Source of the DNA: Streptomyces marianii
GTDB lineage: Bacteria > Actinomycetota > Actinomycetes > Streptomycetales > Streptomycetaceae
Length of the DNA: 64,000 nt
Direction of reading: 5' to 3'
Assembly: GCF_005795905.1 (NCBI RefSeq)
Contig: NZ_VAWE01000001.1
Location: forward strand, 1,612,001-1,676,000
Part shown: one piece after another, positions 34,371-43,971 of the stretch
Position numbering within the stretch: position 1 is the stretch's first letter
Layout: each line of letters opens with the position of its first letter
Program-made: the position numbers and the translations under genes
Notes under the pieces: generated by a model
Told to the model about the DNA's origin: nothing
The model's database searches: none
Seen by the model: only the letters and a program-made list of their open reading frames with translations

Positions 34371-35647
34371 TTCTGCTGGTTCCATTCGAGGTGGAGGAGG
34401 GCGACGTCGTCGCTGTGGCCGCCGTGGTCGGCCGAGAGGGCGCGCGTCTCCGCGATCACCGCGGTGACGAACTCCTCGGCGGGCCGGCCGGCGTAGCGGT
34501 CGGCGAGCGCGAGCAGGCCGTCCTCACCGAGCCGCCCCCCGTCGGAGCTGACACGCCCCTCGAAGAGTCCGTCGGTGAACAGGGCCAGGCCCCCCGCGGC
34601 GGGCAGGTCCAGATGGTCCTCCCGCCAGTGGCAGCGGCCGTCGGGGAGCAGGCCGAGCGCCGGCCCGACGGCGGTCTCCACGAGCCGCACTCCCCCCGGT
34701 CGCCGCAGCAGCAGCGGCGGGTGACCGGCGCGGACGACCTTGGCCTTCGTGAGGCCCGGGGGCAGTTCCACGGTCGTGACCGTGGCGAAGATCTCGGCGC
34801 CGGTCCGCTCGGCCACCAGGACCTTCTGCATGAGTTCGCACACACCGGTGCCGGTGACACCGGCGAGGGTGAAGGAGCGCCAGGCGACTCTGAGGCACAC
34901 GCCGAGCGCGGCCTCGTCGGGGCCGTGTCCGGAGACATCGCCGATGACGGCGTGGACCGTGCCGTCCGGGGTCTCCACGACGTCGTAGAAGTCACCGCTG
35001 AGCAGACCGAGGGACCTGCTCGGTTCGTACCGGGACACGACCTGCACCCCGGCGCCGTGCAGGAGCGGCGAGGGCAGCAGTCCCCGTTCGAGCCGGGCGT
35101 TCTCCTGGGCGCGCATACGGCTGGCCTCCAGGGCCATCGCCGCCTGCTCGATCTGGCGGCGCTGCACCGCGTATCTGACCGATCGCGCCAGCACGGTGGG
35201 CTCGAAGACGCCCTTGATCAGGTAGTCCTGGGCGCCCGCCGCGACGGCGGAGAGACCCACGCCCTCCTCGGCCAGCCCGGTCAGCACGACCACCGCGGCG
35301 CGGGGCGCCTCGGCCAGCACCTGGCCGACGACGTCCAGTCCCTGGGCGTCGGGCAGGTGCAGATCGAGCAGCACGCACTGGGCGGGAGGGCCGTGCTCGC
35401 CACTCAGCTCCCTCCGCGCCTCGGCCATGGAGCGGGCGCGGGTGAGCCGGACGGCGAGACCGCTGTCGCGGAGGGTCTCCTCCACGAGGAGCGCGTCGCC
35501 GTCGTCGTCCTCGACGAGCAGGATCGTGAGGAAGGAGTCGCCGTCGGCCGCGAGGCCGGCCGGTGACACGCGGGCCAGAGGCACCTGCGGGACCGACGCC
35601 CTCGGCCCCGGCACCTCCTGGCCTTGCCCTCCGACAGGGCTCCTCAC
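34367..35647 (-). CDS. Receiver-PP2C (RsbU-like) phosphatase
   Basis: About 426 residues from GTG 35647, six bases after GGGGAGG; an in-frame ATG at 35662 overlaps that site. The receiver domain has ILLVEDDDGDALLVEETL, CVLLDLHLPDAQGLDVV, VVLTGLAEE and AQDYLIKGVFEP. A linker coiled coil leads to a SpoIIE phosphatase with LLSGDFYDVVETPDGTVHAVIGDVSGHGPDEAALG and LALFTDGLFEGR, ending GGHSDDVALLHL. All metal ligands are present. It heads a three-gene operon with a histidine kinase, suggesting that phosphorylation of the receiver turns on dephosphorylation of an STAS antagonist. Confidence 0.92.
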   Translation of the reverse strand: MRSPVGGQGQEVPGPRASVPQVPLARVSPAGLAADGDSFLTILLVEDDDGDALLVEETLRDSGLAVRLTRARSMAEARRELSGEHGPPAQCVLLDLHLPDAQGLDVVGQVLAEAPRAAVVVLTGLAEEGVGLSAVAAGAQDYLIKGVFEPTVLARSVRYAVQRRQIEQAAMALEASRMRAQENARLERGLLPSPLLHGAGVQVVSRYEPSRSLGLLSGDFYDVVETPDGTVHAVIGDVSGHGPDEAALGVCLRVAWRSFTLAGVTGTGVCELMQKVLVAERTGAEIFATVTTVELPPGLTKAKVVRAGHPPLLLRRPGGVRLVETAVGPALGLLPDGRCHWREDHLDLPAAGGLALFTDGLFEGRVSSDGGRLGEDGLLALADRYAGRPAEEFVTAVIAETRALSADHGGHSDDVALLHLEWNQQK

Positions 35648-36029
35648 AGCCGACCTCCCCATACCCTCGGCCGCACGCGAGCCGTGGGGCGCAAGCAGAA
35701 TACTTGCCGCTCGCGAATAATTGCACTCGCGCGGCTCCTGCTCGACCGTACCGCCCCGATCAGGTCAAACGGCACGTGGATCTTGCTCGATCGCCCTCGC
35801 ACGGCGACGGTGGCGGGCGGCACCCCGGGCCGTGCGGCCCGGAGTGAACCGCGGCCGCGCGGAGGCTCCGCACCGGTCGTGGCCTGCGGTCCGGCGGCGG
35901 GCCGCACCCGGATTCACCCCGGGACGAACGGACGCGGGGATTCCGGAATCGTGGCGGAGGTCACGCCTCGCGGGCGATCCGCGCCTCGGCTCCGCGCGGT
36001 TCATGCCCGGGAACGGAGTGGGTCTTGTC

Positions 36030-36452
36030 TCATCGCCGGCCGGCGGCTCGCGCCGCTCGCCGGCGGCGGCGCCACGCGGCGGCACCTCCCCCCGCGGCCA
36101 CCGCGAGCACGGCGGCGGCGATCCGGAGTGCGGCACGGCCGGTGCGGGCCCGGTCCCCGCGAACGGGCCCGCCGGCCTCCGGCGCGGGAGGCCGTCCGTC
36201 CCCCGGCGCCCGAAGCCCCCCTTCGCCCGTCTCGCGTGCGAGGCGGGCCCACACCCCCGGCGGCGGCGGCCCGACCAGGTCCGAAGGTGTCGCCGAGCGG
36301 ACGGCCCGGACGAGGCGGCGCAGCGAGTCGAGTTCCCCGCGACAGCCAGCGCACGTCCGCAGGTGCTTCCGCACCCGCGGAGCCGCCTCTTCGAGCACGC
36401 CGCCCGCCAGGGCGAGCTCGGCCAGGTCCACCGGATCCAGATGCCCCGTCAC
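36030..36452 (-). CDS. Zinc-finger anti-sigma factor
   Basis: A 140-residue protein from GTG 36452. The N-terminus has the anti-sigma zinc motif: HLDPVDLAELALAGG then RVRKHLRTCAGCRGELDSL (H-x3-C-x2-C). A proline-rich linker and one membrane helix (ALRIAAAVLAVAAGGGAAAW) near the C-terminus follow, ending in an arginine-rich tail. It is divergent from an ECF sigma factor about 490 bases away, the usual pairing in a light- or stress-induced system. It would hold that sigma factor at the membrane. Confidence 0.8.
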   Translation of the reverse strand: MTGHLDPVDLAELALAGGVLEEAAPRVRKHLRTCAGCRGELDSLRRLVRAVRSATPSDLVGPPPPGVWARLARETGEGGLRAPGDGRPPAPEAGGPVRGDRARTGRAALRIAAAVLAVAAGGGAAAWRRRRRAARAAGRR

Positions 36453-36943
36453 CGGTCACCGGCTACCGGTCGCCGTGCGCGCGGGCCGCGGGGCGGACGT
36501 ACGGCGACCGGTGCGCGCTCCCCGCACTCGCCGCCATGCGGGCCCCCGCTGCGGGTTCCACGGCGTCCCGGCATGGGACGTCCTGCGATATCGACGCGTC
36601 CTGTCATCTCGGATGTCCTGTCGTCTCGGCTCGGGGCGGGCCCCCGGAGGACCCCACACCCCGTTCCCGCGGAGGACGGCGTCCGGATGCGGACGGTCAG
36701 GCCGGGCGGACGAGCGCGCCGGACGGACGAGCGCGCCGGACGGACCGGACGATGCCCGGAGGCGCCGCCCTCGAACAATTGCGACGCAGAAACGTTGCAA
36801 GTTGTGGGGCTCCGGCGCGGTGACGAGTCTGACGGTGCTGCGGCGCACGGAAGCGCCCAGGCACGGCAGGCCCGGTCCCCGCGAACGGGCCCGTGCCCGG
36901 AACCAGCGCCGGGCCTGACGGCCCGGCACGAGGAGCCGAGATC
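36453..36943. promoter_or_regulatory. Divergent control region between anti-sigma and ECF sigma genes
   Basis: A 490-base region with no convincing gene. It holds a 17-bp tandem repeat (GGACGAGCGCGCC units around 36709-36742). A lower-GC stretch at 36772-36812 has an imperfect inverted repeat CAATTGCGACG / CGTTGCAAGTTG. Such a patch would suit an ECF promoter or a LitR operator, but neither is proven. Confidence 0.4.
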
Positions 36944-37675
36944 ATGGTCCTTGTCGGATCCGCAAGGCCCCACCGCCTTTCCGCGGTTCCCGGGCCGGGT
37001 GCCTCCCGCCCGGCACCGGGAGCCGACGTACCCCACCCGTCGCCCGGAACCGCCGTCCCCGGCCGGGCGCCCGTGGCCCGCGGCCCCCGTCCGGCCCCCG
37101 GAACCGGCAGCGGAACCGCCCCGGGCGGCCCCCGCGACGACGCCGCGCTGGCGGCCGGGTTCGTCGCCGGCGAGGAGGGGTCGCTCGAGGTCGTCTACCG
37201 CCGCTGGGGCTCCCTCGTGTACACCCTCGCCCGGCGGACCCTGGGGGACGAGCGCGAGGCGGAGGACGTGACGCAGCAGGTCTTCCTCGCGGCCTGGCGC
37301 GGACGCCACGGCTACCGGCCGGGACGGGGCGGACTCGCGGGCTGGCTGGTCGGCATCACCCGCCACAAGGTCGCGGACGCCCTCGCCGCCCGCAGCCGGC
37401 GCGCCGAACTCGTCGCCGCCGCCGGTGCGTTCCTCGCTCCCGCGCCCGGGCCCGCCACCGGTGCCGGTCCCGAGCAGGTGGTCGACCGGGTGCTCGTGCT
37501 GCGCGCCCTGCAGGATCTGCCCTCCGCCCAGCAGCACGTCGTACGGCTCGCGTTCTACGCCGACCTCACCCAGACCCAGATCGCCGAGCGGACCGGACTC
37601 CCCCTCGGCACGGTCAAGAGCCACATGCGCCGCGCACTGCTGACTCTTCGCCGCTCGCTCGCGACGACGGCGTGA
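36944..37675 (+). CDS. ECF sigma factor (LitS-like by position)
   Basis: About 243 residues from ATG 36944 (GGAG eight bases upstream). The first 60 residues are a Pro/Ala-rich disordered extension not usual in ECF factors. Region 2 is AAGFVAGEEGSLEVVYRRWGSLVYTLARRTLGDEREAEDVTQQVFLAAWRGRHGY. Region 4 is LQDLPSAQQHVVRLAFYADLTQTQIAERTGLPLGTVKSHMRRALLTLR. It is 139 bases upstream of crtY on the same strand. In S. coelicolor the ECF factor LitS drives light-induced crt transcription, and this gene is in the corresponding neighbourhood with litR. The link to LitS is by position, not by a diagnostic motif. Confidence 0.85.
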   Translation: MVLVGSARPHRLSAVPGPGASRPAPGADVPHPSPGTAVPGRAPVARGPRPAPGTGSGTAPGGPRDDAALAAGFVAGEEGSLEVVYRRWGSLVYTLARRTLGDEREAEDVTQQVFLAAWRGRHGYRPGRGGLAGWLVGITRHKVADALAARSRRAELVAAAGAFLAPAPGPATGAGPEQVVDRVLVLRALQDLPSAQQHVVRLAFYADLTQTQIAERTGLPLGTVKSHMRRALLTLRRSLATTA

Positions 37676-37814
37676 GGCGTGCTCGCGTCCCGCGGTGCGC
37701 GACACGCACCCGGTGACTGCATCCGCCGGCGGCCCTTTCGCGGAAGCATCGACGGCATGGCCTTCCCACCCGGGAGGGCCGCCGCCGTGCCGTCACCACC
37801 GCGGGAGGACCACC

Positions 37815-39056
37815 GTGCACGACGTGGACGTCGTCATCGTCGGTGCGGGTGCGGCGGGTCTGTCCCTGGCCCACCGGATCACCGCACCGCAGGCGGGAGC
37901 CGGTCCGCGGCTGTCCGTCGCGCTGGTCGACGCCCCGGCCGGGCCGCTGCGCCCGCCACCGCGCACCTGGTGCTTCTGGGAGGAGGCCGGCGGCGAGTAC
38001 GACGACGTCCTCGCGGCGAGCTGGGACCGCCTGCGGGTCACCGCCCCGGACGGTACGGCGGTGACCGTCCGGCCCGCGCCGCTGCGTTACAAGATGATCC
38101 GCTCCACGCACTTCGAGGAGCGCACCGGCACCCTGCTCTCCCGGTCCGGCTGCCTGCGGTACGAGGCCGTCGTCCACCGGGTACGGGATCTGCCCGGCGG
38201 CGGCGCCGAGGTCCGCGGACGGGACGGCACCGGCGCGGAGTTCCGGCTCCGGGCCCGCTGGGCGTTCGACTCGCGGCCGCCGCGGCCGGGTGCCGCCCGA
38301 ACGACGCTGCTCCAGCACTTCCGCGGCTGGTTCGTCCGCACCGCCCGCCCGCGGTTCGACGACGGCGTCGCCGACCTCATGGACTTCCGCACACCTCAGC
38401 CCGGCCGGGGCCTGGCGTTCGGCTACGTGCTGCCGCTCGGCCCGCGGGAGGCCCTGGTGGAGTACACGGAGTTCTCCCCGGCCGTCCTCGGCACCGCCGC
38501 GTACGAACGGGCCCTGCGCCACTACGCCGAGGACGTGCTGGGCCTCGGCCCGTTCCGCGTCACCGCCGCCGAGCAGGGCGTGATCCCCATGACCGACGCG
38601 CGCCTCCCCCGCAGGGCGGGCAGGTCCGTGTTCCCCATCGGCGCGGCGGGCGGCGCGACCCGGCCCTCGACCGGCTACACCTTCGCCGCGGCGCAGCGCC
38701 ACACCCGGGCCGTCGCGGACGCGCTGGCCCGAGGCCGCACCCCGCTGGTCCCCGCGCCGCACTCCCCGCGCTCCCGGTTCATGGACGCGGTGCTGCTGCG
38801 CGCCCTGGACACCGGGCGGGTGGACGGCGCGGCGTTCTTCACCGGGCTCTTCCGCGAGGTGCCGGCGCACCGCCTGCTGCGCTTCCTCGACGGCGGCACC
38901 CGCTGGTGGGAGGACGTCCTGATCGGGTTGCGCACCCCCGTACGGCCGATGCTCAGGACCGTGCTCGAACTGCCCGTGCTCCCCCGCCGCGCCCACGCGC
39001 CCGGCGGGTCCGCGGGGCCCGCGGGGTCCCCCGGGCCCCGACAGCCCGACCACTAG
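37815..39056 (+). CDS. crtY: Lycopene beta-cyclase
   Basis: A 413-residue FAD-dependent cyclase from GTG 37815 with GGGAGGA six bases upstream. The dinucleotide-binding motif is DVVIVGAGAAGLSLAHRI at the N-terminus. Other cyclase blocks are RTWCFWEE (about 55), FDSRPP, QHFRGWFVRT, MDFRTPQ, FGYVLPLGPREALVEYTEFS and IPMTDARLPR with GATRPSTGYTF near residue 290. It turns the ends of lycopene into beta-rings. It heads crtYTU on the plus strand. Confidence 0.93.
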   Translation: MHDVDVVIVGAGAAGLSLAHRITAPQAGAGPRLSVALVDAPAGPLRPPPRTWCFWEEAGGEYDDVLAASWDRLRVTAPDGTAVTVRPAPLRYKMIRSTHFEERTGTLLSRSGCLRYEAVVHRVRDLPGGGAEVRGRDGTGAEFRLRARWAFDSRPPRPGAARTTLLQHFRGWFVRTARPRFDDGVADLMDFRTPQPGRGLAFGYVLPLGPREALVEYTEFSPAVLGTAAYERALRHYAEDVLGLGPFRVTAAEQGVIPMTDARLPRRAGRSVFPIGAAGGATRPSTGYTFAAAQRHTRAVADALARGRTPLVPAPHSPRSRFMDAVLLRALDTGRVDGAAFFTGLFREVPAHRLLRFLDGGTRWWEDVLIGLRTPVRPMLRTVLELPVLPRRAHAPGGSAGPAGSPGPRQPDH

Positions 39057-39109
39057 GCCCGTTGCCGTTGCCCGTTCCCCGTCCCCTTCCGCCGTCCGAG
39101 GAGTTGCCG

Positions 39110-39838
39110 ATGTCCCTGCTGCACGACGCCGACCTGTCGGCGGCGTTCGACCACGCCGCCCGCTCCTACGACCGTATGGTCGCGGCCAATCCCGGCTACC
39201 ACCGCCAGCTCCGGCGCTCCGCCCGGCGGCTCGGACTGCCGGGCGGGGGCGTGGGGATGCGGGTGCTGGACCTGGGCTGCGGGACGGGGGCGTCGACCGC
39301 GGCGCTGCTCTCGGCCGCCCCGTACGCGGAGATCACTGCGGTGGACGCGTCGGAGGGGATGCTGACCCGGGCCCGGCGCAAGTCGTGGCCCCGGAGCGTC
39401 TCGTTCGTGCACGCCGCAGCCGAGGGGCTGGGCGGGGCCGGAGTGACGGGGCCCTTCGACGCCGTCCTCGCGGCCTATCTGTTCCGCAACGTCTCCGACC
39501 CGGACGAGGTACTCGCCCGGGTGCGCGGTCTCCTGGCACCGGGCGGGCGCCTCGCCGTCCACGAGTACACGCTCAGCGGACGGCCGGCGCACCGCGCGCT
39601 GTGGACGGCCGTGTGCCGGGGGCTGGTGCTGCCCGTCGCCCGGTGCTCGGGGGACGGTTCGCTGTACGAGCATCTGTGGCGCAGCGTCGTCCGGTTCGAC
39701 ACGGCGGACGCGTTCGCGGCGCGGATGGAGCGGGCGGGGTTCGCGCGGGTACGGATCCTTCCGATGCCCGGGTGGCACACGGGCATCACGCACACGTTCG
39801 TGGCGCGGGTGCCTGCCGCGGAGGGCGAGGGCGCGTGA
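39110..39838 (+). CDS. crtT: Carotenoid-cluster methyltransferase
   Basis: A 242-residue class I SAM methyltransferase with motif I VLDLGCGTGASTAAL, an acidic residue in ITAVDASEGML, and AAYLFRNVSDPDEVLARVRGLLAPGGRLAVHEY, like UbiE. GAGGAG lies upstream of ATG 39110. It sits between crtY and crtU as in S. griseus and S. coelicolor. Its methylation target is not known; isorenieratene itself needs no SAM-dependent step. It overlaps the next gene by four bases. Confidence 0.9.
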   Translation: MSLLHDADLSAAFDHAARSYDRMVAANPGYHRQLRRSARRLGLPGGGVGMRVLDLGCGTGASTAALLSAAPYAEITAVDASEGMLTRARRKSWPRSVSFVHAAAEGLGGAGVTGPFDAVLAAYLFRNVSDPDEVLARVRGLLAPGGRLAVHEYTLSGRPAHRALWTAVCRGLVLPVARCSGDGSLYEHLWRSVVRFDTADAFAARMERAGFARVRILPMPGWHTGITHTFVARVPAAEGEGA

Positions 39839-41475
39839 ACGGCGGGAGCAGACACACTGGCGCAGGGCCGGGGCGTGCGGACGGCGGCGCGGACGGCCGG
39901 GCCCACGCGGGCGCCGACGGCGCCGACGGGACGGGCGAGGACGCCGTCGCCCGCGGCCGGGACCGGCACTCGCGCGTACTGCCCGCCCGGCCCGGCCGGG
40001 CACGGGTGGACGGATCCGCTCCGCACGCCGGGATCGTGGGCGGCGGCATCGCCGGTCTCGCGGCTGCCACGGCCCTGGCGGAGCGCGGTGTCGCCGTCAC
40101 GCTCTACGAACGCGACTACGGGCTCGGCGGCAGGCTCGCCGGCTGGCCCGTCGAACTGGCCGACGGTTCCGTCGCCACGATGAGCCGGGGCTTCCACGCC
40201 TTCTTCCGGCAGTACTACAACCTGCGCGCGCTGTTGCGCCGGACGGACCCGGGACTGCACTCGCTCACCCCGCTGCCCGACTATCCGCTGCGGCACAGCG
40301 GCGGCATGCTCGACAGCTTCGCGCGCGTGCCGCGCACTCCCCCGCTCAGTGCGCTGGGCTTCGTCGCGCAGAGCCCGTCATTCGGCTGGCGCGGCCTCCT
40401 GCGGATGGACCCCGGCGCCGCGCTGCCGCTGCTGGACGTGCGCGTGCCCCGGATCTACGAGTCGCTCGACACCGTGAGCGCGGCGGACTTCCTCGCCCGG
40501 ATCCGCTTCCCCGAGGCCGCGCAGCACCTCGCGTTCGAGGTCTTCTCGCGCAGCTTCTTCGCCGATCCGCGGGAGCTGTCGGCGGCGGAACTGGCGCTGA
40601 TGTTCCACATCTACTTCCTCGGCTCCAGTGAGGGGCTGCTGTTCGACGTCCCCCGGGAGCCCTTCCCGCAGGCGTTGTGGGAACCACTGGCGGAGTATCT
40701 GCACCGCCGCGGAGCCACGATCCGTACGGCGACGCCGGTCGACTCGGTCGAACCCGCGCGCGACGGACGGCTCACGGTCACCGCGGCGGGCGGCACGACC
40801 ACGCACGACGCGGTGGTGCTCGCGCCGGACACGGCGGGCCTGCGGCAGGTGGTCGCGGCGTCGCCCGGGCTGGGCAGCGCGCAGTGGCGGGCGGGCGTCG
40901 CGGCGCTGCGCACCGCGCCCCCCTTCCTGGTGTCCCGGTTCTGGCTGGACCGGCCCGTGGCCGCGGACCGGCCCGGATTCCTCGGTACGAGCGGCTACGG
41001 CGACCTGGACAACATCAGCGTCCTCGACCGCTGGGAGGGGGAGGCGCACCGGTGGGCGCTGCGGACGGGCGGCTCCGTGGTGGAGTTGCACGCCTACGCG
41101 GCACGCACCGACACGGGCCGGGCGGCCGTACGGGACCGGCTGCTGGAGCAGCTGCACCGCGTCTACCCGGAGACCCGCGGCGCCGGGGTGGTCGACGAAC
41201 GGCACGAATGGCGCGACGACTGCCCGCTGTTCGCCGTCGGCGGCCATGGGGCGCGGCCGACCGTCCGCACCCCCGACCCGGCCCTGATGGTGGCCGGGGA
41301 CCTGGTCCGCACGAACCTGCCGGTCGCCCTCATGGAACGCGCGGCCACGAGCGGCTTCCAGGCGGCCAACGCCCTGCTCGCCCGCTGGGGCGTGCGCGGC
41401 CACCCGCTGCGCACGGTCCCCGCCAGGGGCCGCTCGGCGCTGCTGCGGGCCCTGGTGAGGCTGGGGGCCCGGTGA
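39835..41475 (+). CDS. crtU: Isorenieratene synthase (carotene desaturase/methyl transferase)
   Basis: A 546-residue FAD enzyme starting at GTG 39835, which overlaps the crtT stop (GTGA). The first 60 residues are a Gly/Asp/Arg-rich extension before the Rossmann motif GIVGGGIAGLAAATALAERGVAVTLYERDYGLGGR. Later blocks include SRGFHAFFRQYYNLR, LSAAELALMFHIYFLGSSEGLLFD and ALMVAGDLVRTNLPVALMERAATSGFQAANALL. CrtU desaturates the beta-rings and shifts a methyl group, turning beta-carotene into aromatic isorenieratene. The transcript ends in a repeat-rich region. Confidence 0.93.
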   Translation: MNGGSRHTGAGPGRADGGADGRAHAGADGADGTGEDAVARGRDRHSRVLPARPGRARVDGSAPHAGIVGGGIAGLAAATALAERGVAVTLYERDYGLGGRLAGWPVELADGSVATMSRGFHAFFRQYYNLRALLRRTDPGLHSLTPLPDYPLRHSGGMLDSFARVPRTPPLSALGFVAQSPSFGWRGLLRMDPGAALPLLDVRVPRIYESLDTVSAADFLARIRFPEAAQHLAFEVFSRSFFADPRELSAAELALMFHIYFLGSSEGLLFDVPREPFPQALWEPLAEYLHRRGATIRTATPVDSVEPARDGRLTVTAAGGTTTHDAVVLAPDTAGLRQVVAASPGLGSAQWRAGVAALRTAPPFLVSRFWLDRPVAADRPGFLGTSGYGDLDNISVLDRWEGEAHRWALRTGGSVVELHAYAARTDTGRAAVRDRLLEQLHRVYPETRGAGVVDERHEWRDDCPLFAVGGHGARPTVRTPDPALMVAGDLVRTNLPVALMERAATSGFQAANALLARWGVRGHPLRTVPARGRSALLRALVRLGAR

Positions 41476-41606
41476 GGACGCCGGAACTCGCACGGGGGAC
41501 GACCGGGGAGTGCCGAGGAACCGCCTTCGTACCGGCGTCACTGACCGAAGGGCGCGGCCACCGACCGGCCGTCACGGTCACGGTCATCGTCTCGCCGTCA
41601 CGGTCG

Positions 41607-41786
<180 letters not shown>

Positions 41787-41905
41787 GGGCTTTCACCGGC
41801 GGACGGGTAGGGCACCGGCCGACCGTCAACGTCGCCCCCGCCCTCGCCCACGGGGCGACGCGAGCGCACTGACGGCCGCCCGGAAGAGCGCCGCCCCACC
41901 CGCCG

Positions 41906-42958
41906 TCAGCCCGGGAAACGGCCCGTGCTGCGCAGGTGCCAGCGGCGTTCCGCGTAGGCGAGGTCGTCGCGCCAGAGGCGGGCCGCCGCGGCCCGCATCA
42001 GCGGACGCAGGGCGGGGGCGGCGGCGCGGGCCGCGGCGAAGCCCGGGCGGCCGGAGACGGCGACCACCGCCTCGACGACCGCGGTGCGCGGCCTGCCGAG
42101 GCGGTCGGTTCCGAGCGGCGTGGCATGGGTCTCGACGACGGAGCCCTCCCCCTCGCCGCCGATGATGTGCATGACCACCGTTCGGGGTTCGGGTGCCGTG
42201 AACACCGCCGTGACCGGGACGACGACCCGTCCCGCCACCTTGAACGACACCTCGACCGTGAACGCGTCGCCCTCGTCCGCCGTGCCGGGGCCCCCACCGG
42301 TGCAAGTGCCGGGGCCCGGGGCGTCGACCACCGCGAGGTCGACGAACGAGTACGGATGGAACCAGGAGCCGTGCCAGGGGTCGAGGCGGTTCGCCACCAC
42401 GTCCTCCGGCTCGCAGACTCCCGCACCGGTGTACACGGCTGCCACCGACGCCGCCGGCCGCGGCCGTGCCGGCAGCACCGGCCGTTCCAGCGGCTCCTCG
42501 CCGCCGGCCTCGTCCAGCCGGACCCATGCGAGCACACCGTCGTCGTACGCCGGGAACGGCTCCCAGCCCGCGAACGGCCCGCCGTCCAGGGCGAGTCCGT
42601 GCCAGTGGCAGATGAGTGTTCCGCACCGGACACGGCTGTCGCGCAGGGGCGCTCCCAGGTGAGGGCATGCGCCGGGTCCGGCGACCAGGCGTCCGCCGGG
42701 GTCCCTCCAGGCGACGACTTCGACCCCGGCGACGGTCCGGCCGAAGGGGGCGCCCGGCCGGACGGCGCGGGCGTCGCCGAGGACGTACCAGTTCCCCGAC
42801 GGACGGGCGAGCGCGCGCTTGAGCGCGCTGTCGATCAGTGCCGGGCGGGCGTCCCGCCAGGTGGGCCGCTGGCGCTCCCACACGGTGGCGGGGCGGCGCA
42901 GCCGCAGGGGCAGGCGGCCGCGGCGCGGGCCGGTGCCGGGCGCGGTGGGGCGCGTCAT
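41906..42958 (-). CDS. crtV: Rieske iron-sulfur protein at the crtV position
   Basis: A 350-residue protein. A Rieske [2Fe-2S] domain occupies about 60-160, with the cluster motif CPHLGAPL then CHWHGLAL (C-x-H-x16-C-x2-H). The C-terminal part (from about 170) resembles the DUF5914 region, with [26 protein letters not shown]. An oxygenase-type active site is plausible but no mononuclear iron triad was identified with confidence. Earlier literature calls the gene at this place in S. griseus crtV, a methylesterase. The sequence here instead shows a Rieske protein, so the symbol reflects position only. ATG 42958 overlaps the crtB stop (ATGA). Confidence 0.82.
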   Translation of the reverse strand: MTRPTAPGTGPRRGRLPLRLRRPATVWERQRPTWRDARPALIDSALKRALARPSGNWYVLGDARAVRPGAPFGRTVAGVEVVAWRDPGGRLVAGPGACPHLGAPLRDSRVRCGTLICHWHGLALDGGPFAGWEPFPAYDDGVLAWVRLDEAGGEEPLERPVLPARPRPAASVAAVYTGAGVCEPEDVVANRLDPWHGSWFHPYSFVDLAVVDAPGPGTCTGGGPGTADEGDAFTVEVSFKVAGRVVVPVTAVFTAPEPRTVVMHIIGGEGEGSVVETHATPLGTDRLGRPRTAVVEAVVAVSGRPGFAAARAAAPALRPLMRAAAARLWRDDLAYAERRWHLRSTGRFPG

Positions 42959-43971
42959 ACGGCCGTCTCCTCCACGGTCGGTGCGAACGCCTCGTGCCGG
43001 TCCGCCCGTCGGGGCCGGACCGGCTCCGCCGGACGGCGCGATGCGGCGAGACGGGCGGCCGCCACCCGGGTGAGACCGTCGAGGGCGACCGCCGCCCGGC
43101 GGGCCGGAGCGACGACGGCGCGGCGGTGCACGCACGCGTACCCGTCGTCGGCGACGGCCTTCAGGATGCCGCCGTACAGGACGAACGCGGTGCGGATGCA
43201 GGGCCTGGACACCGGGTCCAGCATGGGTAGTCCCGGTGCCGCCTCCCGGTACACGCTCCGGGTGAGCGCGGCAGCGGCCCTGAGGGCCCCGGTGATGCGG
43301 GGGTCGCGCCGGCCCGTGGCACGGCTCCAGAGCAGCAGGTTCCGGTCCACGCCGTGCGCGGCGAGCAGATCGGCGGGGAGGTAGACGCGTCCGCGGTCCA
43401 GGTCCTCGCCGACGTCGCGCAGGAAGTTGGTCAGCTGGAAGGCGACTCCGAGGGCGGCGGCGTGCGGAGCCGCCTCCTCTCGGGGGACGACTGTGCCGAG
43501 GACGGGCAGCATCTGCAGTCCGATCACGGCGGCGGAACCGTGCATGTAGCGGTGCAGTTCGCCGTAGTCGGCGTAGTCCGTCACCTCCAGGTCGCTGCGC
43601 ATCGACGCGAGGAAGTCGGTGAAGTGGCGGTGGTCGATGCCGTAGCGGCGGGCGGTGTGCGCGAGCGCGTGGACGACGGGCTCCGGGCTGCGGCCGACGC
43701 GCAGCCCGGAGTCGAGGCGCTCCGACAGCCGTCGCAGCGCGGCCGCGCGCTCGGCGGTGGTGGCGCCGCTGTCGAGGTCGTCCACGATGTCGTCGGCCCA
43801 GCGGGCGAAACCGTACAACGCGTGGACGGCGGGGCGGCGTTCGACGGGCAGCAGCCGGGTGGCGAGGAAGTACGTCCGGCCGTGGCGGGCGTTGAGCCGG
43901 CGGCAGTCGGTGTAGGCGGCGCGCAGATCGGGGTCGGTGATCCCGGCGGCGTCGAGTTCCCGGCGCGTCAT
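42955..43971 (-). CDS. crtB: Phytoene synthase
   Basis: A 338-residue trans-isoprenyl diphosphate synthase of the head-to-head type. The aspartate-rich motifs are [13 protein letters not shown] (about 50-62) and [20 protein letters not shown] (about 160-180), with [21 protein letters not shown] between. It condenses two GGPP to phytoene. Both neighbours overlap by four bases (ATGA) with the reading order crtE, crtI, crtB, crtV. Confidence 0.94.
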   Translation of the reverse strand: MTRRELDAAGITDPDLRAAYTDCRRLNARHGRTYFLATRLLPVERRPAVHALYGFARWADDIVDDLDSGATTAERAAALRRLSERLDSGLRVGRSPEPVVHALAHTARRYGIDHRHFTDFLASMRSDLEVTDYADYGELHRYMHGSAAVIGLQMLPVLGTVVPREEAAPHAAALGVAFQLTNFLRDVGEDLDRGRVYLPADLLAAHGVDRNLLLWSRATGRRDPRITGALRAAAALTRSVYREAAPGLPMLDPVSRPCIRTAFVLYGGILKAVADDGYACVHRRAVVAPARRAAVALDGLTRVAAARLAASRRPAEPVRPRRADRHEAFAPTVEETAV

